Below, piece by piece: positions 55,073 through 64,000 of a stretch of DNA of 64,000 nt. The notes below the pieces were generated by a model that saw only the letters and a program-made list of their open reading frames with translations, searched no databases and was not told where the DNA came from. Both the position numbers and the translations under genes were made by a program. This DNA comes from Calliopum simillimum (taxonomy: Eukaryota > Arthropoda > Insecta > Diptera > Lauxaniidae), in contig OX638369.1 of assembly GCA_951812925.1 (NCBI GenBank), positions 27,546,533 to 27,610,532 of the forward strand. Direction: 5' to 3'. The first letter of the stretch is position 1; each line of letters begins with the position of its first letter.

Positions 55073-56435
55073 AACGTATGGCTCAAAATCACCAAGATGA
55101 GAAATTTACTTCGGCAGCAAATAAATTACTAAAGCCATAATCTTATTGAGTAAATGAATATGACAGAACATTATAATTGTTTTGTTTTAATGGTACATTT
55201 CATTATATATGCTAAAACTCAATTATATTTGATAATATATATACGAAAAATCATTCCGGGAACGCGTCCCAAAGTGTAAAATTCAAAATCAAACTTAAAA
55301 AAAATCATATAAATTTACCAATATTAATCAGATCAAGTAACTTATTAAGAGCAGTTTTTATCAGAGAATTACATTTTGGGGACTTTATTAAAAAAAACAT
55401 TGTTTTCGCATTGTTTGGAACGCAGTTATAACTGGCCAAAAACTATTTAAAGTAAACGCATTCGCTATGCGCTACTGCTCAGTGGAAAGAAGAAGGTCAT
55501 AAAACCCACTGCCAAAGTGCTTTTTGACAAATAAGCTATTATTCATTGCAAATTACTAATTTATTATAATTCATAATTTATAGAGCGTACATCAATAGGG
55601 CGTCATTCGGGAACGCCTATATTCTTTTGAAATGATGAAAAAATACCTTAAAGGGTACAAAGTTAATGTACTACCATAAAATATTTTACATTTATCATGT
55701 CAAACCACGACTCAAATTATAACTGTAAGAATAAAGGGCGCTTTTAGTTGAAATCGTCATTCCGGGAACGCTTATAGGATATAAAAAAACGTTCCCGAAA
55801 TGACGAGTTCGTTCGCGAAATGACGGCTTACAGTTTTTCAATAACTAACTATGTGCTACTTTGCTCAAATGCACCTCAAGAAAAAATAATTTGCATAATA
55901 AAGCAATTCAATTAAATAATTTCTTGTCCCTATATCAAATATGTTATATTTCATGAATTGATCATTTCATTAAACATTAAAGAGCATTAGTACTATGCAT
56001 GTACAATAAATTTGAACATTAAAGTCATGAATATAGTTGTATATCTTAAAAAATGCATTTTTTTTTAAATATCATGCATTTAACTTCAGTAGGCGTTTGT
56101 TTGCAAACATTTTTTTTTATTTTTTGATTTATTATTGATAATATTGATTCTTTGCCATAATATTAAGCAAAAAAAAAAAAAACACAATTAAGTACTTTTT
56201 GGACCTTTCATGAACTTTTCAAAAACGTTCCCAAAGTGACTATTTTCAGTTAAAGCTTCGATGAAAAGCAATACAACACAGAAAGTAATGAATTCTGTGC
56301 TTGCTCCTTTACAGGGTTGATTAAACACAGGTAAAGCTACAATATAAGGTAACTGCCATGATAATTGCTTGTGATATATTTTGTCAAAAAATCAATGTTA
56401 AAATTTCCCACCTTGGCGATTTTGAGCCATATGCT
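55073..56435. mobile_element. Possible 1.36-kb foldback with CATTCCGGGAACG repeats
   Basis: The ends TATGGCTCAAAATC(A/G)CCAAG(A/G)TG and its inverse at about 56403-56435 are inverted over about 30 bp. Inside, CATTCCGGGAACGC, TCATTCGGGAACGCC, CGTTCCCGAAATGACG and CGTTCCCAAAGTGAC occur at about 55252, 55605, 55755, 55790 and 56225. A perfect-looking hairpin sits at 55755-55805. No coding sequence. Boundaries are uncertain. Confidence 0.5.
55755..55805. repeat. Hairpin CGTCATTCCGGGAACG / CGTTCCCGAAATGACG
   Basis: The two 15-16-nt arms are inverted with one mismatch around a 19-nt AT-rich loop. Confidence 0.7.
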
Positions 56436-56638
56436 TAGACAGGCCTCATAAGAAATATAAATACTTTAAGTCAGCAAGAAAGGCTACGAAAAAGTATTGT
56501 CATGCGCAATAATCCCTTTTAATTTGGCAAAACGTAAAAATATCAATTGTTCATCAACAAAGAACAAATTATTCAGAGTAAAAATTTACAATTAAAGCTT
56601 TCATAATATAACAAACATTTTGCCATTGCTCGATATCT

Positions 56639-56711
56639 GTTTCCGTGGTGTAGTGGTTATCACATCCGCCTAACACGCGGAAGGCCCCCGGTTCGATCCC
56701 GGGCGGAAACA
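56639..56711 (+). tRNA. tRNA-Val (anticodon AAC)
   Basis: Identical in its 73-nt mature part to the copy at 50120. TTTTTTTTT follows within 10 bp. Confidence 0.97.
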
Positions 56712-56750
56712 ATTAATTTTTTTTTCTTTTTTTTTTTATTATTAACATAA

Positions 56751-56858
56751 GGTGGGTTATCGTGAATCAAGATTCCCGGGGAATTTTCTTAAACTGCAAC
56801 AGAGAATGCACGGCAGTCTGCGAAAATTCCCCGGGAATCTTGATTCACGATAACCCCC
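56751..56858. mobile_element. 108-bp foldback MITE, GGTTATCGTGAATCAAG ends (second copy)
   Basis: Same family as 27261-27367: the arms run through GATTCCCGGGGAATTTTC on both sides. The first bases of the left end are mutated (GGTGG). It sits 40 bp downstream of a tRNA-Val gene. Confidence 0.85.
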
Positions 56859-57743
56859 AATATAATATTTTTTTATTAAAAATTTTTAAAAATCAATTGT
56901 TTTGCTATTATAAAATTTAGTTTTTTTTTTTTGAATTTTATTTTAAAATTTTCGTGTAGTGGCTTCTTAATTGATTTTTAATGTATTTATGCATACATTT
57001 TTTATTATTCTTATTTCCTATCAATTATTTTACAAAAATGATTTTTTTTTTAAGTTTTTAGTTGACAAAATTTACCATATCATTTAGTACGGTCATTTAA
57101 TTTACATTAAAGACTCTGAATTGAAACAAAATTTTTGAAAGGAAGAACCATGACATAATTCTCCACTAAATGCCGTATGGTCGGTTCATATGAAATCTTG
57201 TAAAAAGAAAAATCTAATAAAAAAATGCATAGATGTATTTTTGATGTGATAATCTACAAACTGCACACATCATACATACAAATTGTTAATCTCTGCTGCA
57301 TTTGGAATATGTATCTTAGGCAGCGATTTATTTTTTATTTTTTGGCGTTTATTATTTATAGCTTCTTTTAAGTGTTACAGACATCCTCTAAATTAAATAT
57401 GCAACTTTGGTTAACGACAATTTGCTTCTCATGTGCATGCATAGCGGTGCAACATGGACGCCGCCAGGTTAAACTCTTTTATGCAAATTTTTAAAGAATG
57501 GCAACAAGCGACGATGGACGCTCATTTTCTTTGTATTAAAAATTAAATTTCGCAAAAATTTGTTATTAATTGCTAACAACATTTTTATTGACAATTAGAA
57601 TGTTGTCGTACAAAGAATATGGAAAATTGCCGGTACTATTGTTTAAGATGTTTGAAAAAAAAAAAAACTTAATAATGATTAAATAAAGCGAAAAAATATT
57701 TTAAAAACACAAAAATAAAATAAAAATTATAAAAAAAGTTAGC

Positions 57744-57816
57744 TGTTTCCGCCCGGGATCGAACCGGGGGCCTTCCGCGTGTTAGGCGGATGTGATAACC
57801 ACTACACCACGGAAAC
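57744..57816 (-). tRNA. tRNA-Val (anticodon AAC)
   Basis: Reverse-strand copy, with the same 73-nt mature sequence as 50120 and 56639. A T7 run follows its 3' end. Confidence 0.97.
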
Positions 57817-57819
57817 GCT

Positions 57820-59205
57820 TACTTTTATTTGAGATAAGTGTTGCAGCAAATTTTTAGAATATTTTGTGCTGCAATCGCGAATTTTAATTGTTTATCCCTT
57901 AAAACTTAAATTCTAAATGACAGTAACCTTCCATACATCCTTTAAATTAATTATTTACAATTTGTTTATTTTCAATCAGAAATTTTAATAAATAATTTTA
58001 GCATGTTTTTTTTTTTGTTTCATGAACCCGTAAATAAACGCAACAATAATAATTGTTTCATTAATTTGAATTAGTTTAATTAGCTAACTATAGTAAAGTC
58101 ATTGCCTTAATGCCTTTTATACCTATTGTAGTAAAATGCCGCTCAAAGAGAATAATACATATTATACCTTGTATGTATAATTGTACTATATAGATAATGG
58201 TTTTGCATTTATTTCTCCCATTAAATTGATAACAGAGCGCCCTCCGCATTAAATTAAAATCGACCTTTTCATAGAATTGTCCTTATAAAGTTTATAGCAC
58301 GCACTACTGCGGTGCACCACTAAATACGTACGTTGAAATGATGTGGTAAAATCCCAGTTGAACTCAACATGCATGTTTTTTTTCTGGAAAAGAAAACAAA
58401 ACCACCGTTCCTAGGAATCCGAACACAAGATACTACCTTTAACGGTTTTTAGTCTGTAATTTTTTTAGTCATTGAAGATACCATCTTGATTTCAGATTCA
58501 TATGAAAGGTAGTAAATATTGTCTTTTTTCCAGAAAAATATTTAAGAAGATCGAAATAGTAGGTCGTGGAACGTTTTTATTGTTTTATTACTATAAAAAG
58601 TATGTCCAATGCAGAAATTTTAAGTACTTTGTATATATAGTCTTATTCATAAACATTCGAAAATATATCAGAATATGATTATCGCTTAAGGAATATCATA
58701 TCTATGGGCAATTTCATGAACCAGAATTAGTCACTTGTATATTTTTGCACATGTACCAAAATCACATCCAACAAAGCAGTCTATTCGTCCACGTGTCCAT
58801 GTAAGTGCATAGTTCGTACTCATGTGAATACGAGCTTCGTACATTATGAGTAGGAAATCACGCACCTTCAATCACGAAAATTTGAGGTTCGCATAGTCAC
58901 TTGAATTCGGTAAAGTTTTGTCTATTGAAACGAACTCGTGTCTTGTACATACTCTTCCGGGTGAGATATAACGTGGTAAAGTGCCTATGTCTGTTCGAAC
59001 TTAAAGTTCACGTCATTGGAGCTAAGTGATTTCATACCCCTATTGGTGAATTCACGTAATCTCAAGTAGAACGAATTCACGAGATCAGAGTGGTCAAAAG
59101 ATCCGAAAGATCAAAAATGTATGCCATGGAGGGTGTTTACATAATCTTAATACTCAAAAATAATTAAAAATAGAACTTCTTACATTTTACAAAATAGGAG
59201 CACGA
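57820..59205. other. Spacer, nothing recognised
   Basis: No gene, RNA or strong inverted repeat seen. Confidence 0.4.
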
Positions 59206-59210
59206 AGATT

Positions 59211-59503
59211 TCAAATCCGAGTCATGGTTTTCGAGATATGGCGAATTTTCGGTGTTGTTGTAATGTTTTGCTATTGTTCATCAAAATTTCTTTGTTTTAC
59301 TTGGTTCCCTATAAAAAATGTGCTAAAGAAGAAAATCAGGTACAAATTGCATATCAAATGAAAGGAAATTAGTTAGGCTCTAATAATTTGCTGCTAAAAT
59401 TATAGGCTGATCAGATATTTTTTGGAAAAATAGTGCTTTTAAAAAAAGCTGGTAAAAATTTTCGAAAATTCACCATATCTCAAAAATAATGACTCGGATT
59501 TAG
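59211..59503. repeat. Inverted repeat with AAATCCGAGTCAT arms
   Basis: AAATCCGAGTCATGGTTTTCGAGATATGGCGAATTTTCGG at 59213-59252 is mirrored at about 59461-59502 with a few mismatches. The centre is AT-rich. Likely an old foldback fragment. Confidence 0.6.
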
Positions 59504-60645
59504 AACTTTTGTACCAATTTTGTAGCCAATTAAAGTACCTTGTATATGACACCAATATTATTAAAATCCATCAAGGGGTTTCGTACTTATACCGGTTTTC
59601 ATAAAGCTATATCCCGATCACCCGATGGCTATATCTCCGTTCGTTTTCAAATTTCGAAAAATGGAACTAAGAAAAGTTGTTCACAATAGTACCATTAGTT
59701 TTATATTTTCCGATGCTCTACCGATTCCAGCCTAAATACCTATTTCCTAAATATGCTGGTAGTAAAGAATACTTGGTTTTATGATAGATCAGGTTTCACC
59801 AGGTAACAACTGGGTTGTTATATCCTGTAATTTTGTTTTTTTCCATATAAAAATTAAAATGCGACTGAAATATATGTGACATCCGCACTGTCCCACACCA
59901 AACTTACAATACAGCAGTTGTTGCTCATAATATGTGTGATATTTTTTTGCGTCACTGCAAAAACTGAAAACAGAATTTCGCACTGAATTCGTTTGTTGCA
60001 TTGCGCGTTGCATTATCGTGAGTGAAGTTCATTAAAATTTTAAATTTTGGCGCCTGGGAAATGAGTGCGCTAAAAATGTGCTGCCTGCTCCACCTATTTG
60101 TTTTTCCGAACTAAATTTAATTTTTAAAGTGCATACAGTAAAAACAGATTTTTGTACATACGTGTGCTGATTTTGTTGTTTTTGCTTTTGTCCATTATTG
60201 GTTTTGGTGAATAAAATCTGCTCTTTATTATCATAGAAAAGTAGAGAATTTGTAATGAACTTGAGCTGCTTTTGCGTGGATTTATTTTTCAAGTTCAATG
60301 GTGATGGTAATCAATTAAAAACATAGTCAGACGATAGACATGGAAATGGTGTGAGCTGAAATTTATGGTATAATGAAATTAGTGTTTCATAAAGTAAAGA
60401 AATTATGAAATTATAAAATCATTGAATTTCTATTACGTATAAAAAGTACTTTCTTAAGTAATTTTACCTAATTGAAAAATGCTTATCAAATTTGAAATTT
60501 TTATGACACTTAATGATTCGGAAAACATTGAAAACGCAAAATAGTTTAAAATTTTTAATATTTTCCATAGAACTGGTAGTTTCGTTCACAAAATAGGTGG
60601 CGACTAAAGAATATCTATAGATAAATACGAAAGTTATAAGTTATA

Positions 60646-60882
60646 AGGCATGTTCTGAAATCCGATTCACTTCGGAATCGGAATGAAAGCAATCTTCAAG
60701 AGCTCTGCATTGCGGCAAAAAGGATGGAATCAGATTTCTGTTTCAACAAATAAAATTTGATAATGATTCCTATTCGATTTGCCGAAACATAAATTCGATT
60801 AGGTGTTAATTATCGAAATGCGGAGCTCTTGAAGATTGCTTTCATTCCGATTCCGAAGTGAATCGGATTTCAGGACATGCCT
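60646..60882. mobile_element. 237-bp foldback with AGGCATGTTCTGAAATCCG ends
   Basis: The left arm AGGCATGTTCTGAAATCCGA, continuing to AATCTTCAAGAGCTC, is mirrored by GAGCTCTTGAAGATT and TCGGATTTCAGGACATGCCT. Arms are about 65 bp with very few differences, which suggests a young insertion. Confidence 0.85.
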
Positions 60883-61775
60883 GATAAATAAAGTTTTTTT
60901 CTGCTTTTCGAAATTATTTTCTCGCCAAACACTTCAACTTCGACTACTGTTTTACTCAGATCACTAATCTCATTTATGCTCAATACAATCGTTTCAAGAG
61001 GGCAAATTTCAGATCCAAGCTCAGAACCATCTCCAATATCGAGCTGCTATGCAATTGTCGACAAGAACATATATCAATACTAATCTTAATAAGAGATATG
61101 TACATATAATCTACCCTACCCTCCGATAGGAGATAAAACACATAAGAAGAATTAATCGAGCTGGAACTATAAAAATTCATATTTTCTTTTCCTCGAAAAT
61201 GTCATGTGTGACAGTATGTACATACCTAAACATTTTTCTTCTTTTTATTTCAATGGAAAAAGTCATTGAATTAAACAGTAATCGATTTAAGTTGGCACAT
61301 GGTGCCAAGTTATTTATTTTTTTATTTTCAATTCAATTTATCTACCTTCGCAAAATCTTTTTTTTTTGCTCTTTACTTTCAAATGCAAATGATGTCATCT
61401 CTTGAAAAAACTTCTTCAATCCTGTTGTTGTTGCTCTTGTCGATTGTTATTGCATTTCCACTGCATTGAATTGCACTTGAGTGAAAATCTTCAAGTTTTC
61501 AATTGCGTCACAAATTGTGTCATTCACGAAAAAAGAGGAAGCAAAAATCTTCCAAGGTACGAAACTGCATTCTCCATGGAGCGTTTTTTTAAAACAGATA
61601 ATGTTTTCAGTATTAATTTATGTGGATGCATATTTTAAAACTATTTTTTTATTTTGAATTTAAATGCTTTTGTTATGGATTAGAAAACAAAATTTCGAAA
61701 AAATCATAAAAATAAATCGGAACAGAAAAACGTTCTTTTAAATTTTCTGCAATACAACCATCCGATCTCTAATGT

Positions 61776-62113
61776 CCTAGACAGACGACAGCTTAAATCT
61801 ACTTTATCGACGTAATAATGCGAATCTTTTTATTGCATGATCTTAGGCATTTTTTAAATACATGTTTCATAGACATTGACTAAAAGAAAATTTCCCAATT
61901 TAGAGTCCAAAAAATTCTAAAACATCAAAAATAAGATTAATAGTGAGTTAAGCATCAGAAAAGCTAATTAGAATTTTTTGGACTCTGAATTGGGAAATTT
62001 TCTTTTAGTCAATGTCTATGAAAAATGTATTTAAAAAATGCCTAAAATCATGCAACGAAATGATTCGCATTATTACGTATATAATCTAGATTTTAATTGT
62101 CGTCTGTCTGGGG
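61776..62113. mobile_element. 338-bp foldback with CAGACGACA ends
   Basis: The left CTAGACAGACGACAGC and right GTCGTCTGTCTGGGG ends, plus long matching interiors (AAAATTTCCCAATT with AATTGGGAAATTTTC), form a palindrome around about 61945. A half copy is at 22442-22552. Confidence 0.8.
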
Positions 62114-63025
62114 CATAACTTAACAAAAAGTGACAAAACCGATAGAATTGGCAAAAAAAAAATTAGAATTTATTTTTGTGGATTTTTTTGCAAAAAAGGG
62201 GAAAATCGGTATATTTTGACAAACACTCCATAACTTGGGCACTACACGACCTATTTGAAAGGTTAATCCTACTTTTTTGACCTTCCAAAACATATTTTAT
62301 GGAAAGATAAGGATATTACTGTTCATTTGATATGAGCCAAAAATTAGATAATATATTTTACAATTTAGAAGTTATGATTTTTTATACTTTTCAAAATATG
62401 GAATTGAACGAAACTGCTTCACAAAACTCACAGAAAAGGTCAACCGATTTTTATCTGACCTGTTTTGTAGAAGCAGTACCTCAGGCTGTTAGCACAAAGT
62501 ATGTTTTCTGCTATATGGCAACAAGTACTAAAATAACAGTCATAAAAACAATCCATGGCGTACTTTTTAGATCTTCTAAAATTTTTGTTTCTTGAAAGAA
62601 TACAAAACTGTCATTCATATGAATCGAATATAAAGCTGGTGTCTTTACCGGCTTAGGAGTTGCAATTTTTTTAACTAAGACTTTAGAAAAGGTGTGTATT
62701 TCGAAGTATTAAAATATATTTTAATAATCATTTAGCATTTTTTGAAATTTTAGTACTAAAATAGTACTAAATTCAGTACTTTTTGCTAAATACAAAAAAT
62801 TTACCCTAAGCTTATGGCTTGATTCAATGCCTTTCTAAAAATGGCCTAAATATTGGTTACGAAATGCTTTGTTTCCTCTAACTTTGTTAACCAAACCAAA
62901 GCTCAAGGCTCAGCTTTCCCACTTGCTCTATTGGATTGTTTTCTGACAGCTGATACGATTAAAAAACAACGAAGCGATTTGTTGGTTTGGTTTTATTTTG
63001 ACATATGCACATATTGCTAATTTTC
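62114..63025. other. Spacer, nothing recognised
   Basis: An 87-codon frame at 62332-62595 has no recognised features. No RNA gene seen. Confidence 0.35.
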
Positions 63026-63029
63026 GACA

Positions 63030-63840
63030 ACAAGTGGCAGCAAGGAATCTTGTTGGTGCCGGCAGACCACAAACGGTACCCACGGATGACAATATTGAAC
63101 GGGTTCAGGAGAGTATTCAGATAGATGGAGAAACCTCAACCAGGAGAGAATTTTGTATGCAATAAAAATGTTTCCATATAAAATTCAGCTTGTCCGAGAA
63201 TTGAAACCGACAGATTACCAGCAACGACTTGGTTATGCTATTTATTTCCGGTAAAAAGCAGAAGAAAATAATGATTTAATTCATAATTTAATTATGAGCG
63301 TCGAAGCCCATTATCAATTAAATGAGTTAGTTAATAAGCAAAACTGCAGGATATGGGCTACGGAAAATCCAAGAGTAGCTCAACACCGGCACTTAAGTGT
63401 ACTGTTTGGTGCAGTGTTTCGTTGGAAAAGATAATTGGCCCATATTTTTTTGAAAATGAGCACGGTGTCGCCGTTTCCATCACTGGTGTTTGATATCAGA
63501 CAATGTTGGAAAATTTTTTAAGGCCAGCAGTGGAAAACCATCCGCAAAAATAGTGCGAGGGATACTTTATTGAACGAATTATTTCTCGTACAAGCGATTT
63601 TAATTGGTCTACGCTTTCACCAGATTTAACAGCTCCAGGCTGTTTCATTTGGGATTATTTGTAAAGAAAAGTCTATGTGATTAAGCCTAGAACCATCCAG
63701 CAAATAAAAAACAAGACCCATACGCGACGAAATCATTAACATAACACCTGAAGTATTGCGAAAGTTTTTAGAAAATGTTTTGGAAAGTGCACGAATATGC
63801 GAAGCAGAAAATGGCCACCACTTGTGAGATATAATTTTTC
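63030..63840 (+). pseudogene. Decayed Tc1/mariner-superfamily transposase
   Basis: Read across several frames, the plus strand keeps transposase phrases: VGAGRPQTVPTDDNIERVQE near 63050, IKMFPYKIQLVRELKPTDYQ near 63165-63220, then AHYQLNELVNKQNCRIWATE near 63300-63365. It ends with RICEAENGHHL near 63795. The NKQNC.IW block is shared with the mariner-like copy at 17867, so they are relatives. Many stops and shifts, and loss of a recognisable QQDGA motif, show it is long dead. No inverted ends were found. Confidence 0.75.
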
Positions 63841-64000
63841 ATTATTAAATTAAAAAAAAAAAAAATAAAATTTAATAATTATGTTTTAAATAAAAAGTTA
63901 TAATGAACTCAAAACACTTAAATAGTTTTCATTCTGGTTTATTTGAAACCGACTGAAATTTCTCATGCAAATCTTAAAGCTCTTTAAATGACCAACCAAC

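Overview
The window looks like AT-rich, repeat-dense nuclear DNA of a higher dipteran. A tephritid-type fruit fly is my best guess, inferred from a Drice-like caspase, a spaetzle-family gene with fly-like introns, fly tRNA genes and the transposon mix. Real host coding sequence is sparse; most bases are intergenic, intronic or mobile-element derived.

Layout. 1-4.9 kb: degenerate hairpin-bearing repeats and one tRNA-Gly(GCC). 5-6.25 kb: a 5'-truncated non-LTR retrotransposon with an AATA tail. 6.5-21.7 kb: a tandem triplication of a roughly 6.3-6.8 kb unit on the minus strand. Each unit carries a two-exon gene for a secreted, FAD-dependent polyamine-oxidase-like enzyme. The first copy is dead (nonsense codon plus frameshift); the other two are open for 513 codons. 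The units are separated by two large composite elements (9048-12749 and 15982-19552) built from a CCCA(A/G)TGTGC-ended repeat family that carries tRNA-like modules, with further insertions nested inside (1.1-kb copies, a mariner-like element). Two LINE fragments inserted next to the middle gene.

25.2-30.3 kb: the last four coding exons of a spaetzle-family cystine-knot ligand, best match by eye to spz3, on the plus strand. Its large intron holds three tRNA-Gly genes, a tRNA-Gly pseudogene and several foldback elements. 31.3-34.4 kb: a diverged second copy of the tRNA-Gly/foldback block and nested foldbacks. 34.7-35.7 kb: an intronless effector caspase resembling Drice on the minus strand. A 3.56-kb hAT element with perfect 8-bp target duplications sits only 180 bp upstream of its start codon. 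40-46 kb: TATCA-rich satellites, a PIF/Harbinger remnant, a Jockey-type fragment, one tRNA-Gly and a TTAA-flanked piggyBac-like element. 46-64 kb: no convincing protein gene; a tRNA-like unit, three tRNA-Val(AAC) genes, several foldback/MITE-like elements, a degenerate minisatellite and a decayed mariner-like transposase at the right edge.

Host functions visible are polyamine oxidation outside the cytosol, a Toll/neurotrophin-like ligand, apoptosis execution and tRNA supply. There is no sign that they form one pathway. The most unusual material is the composite repeat family with opposed tRNA-like Pol III-type motifs between the oxidase genes, and several natural filled/empty-site pairs created by the duplications.
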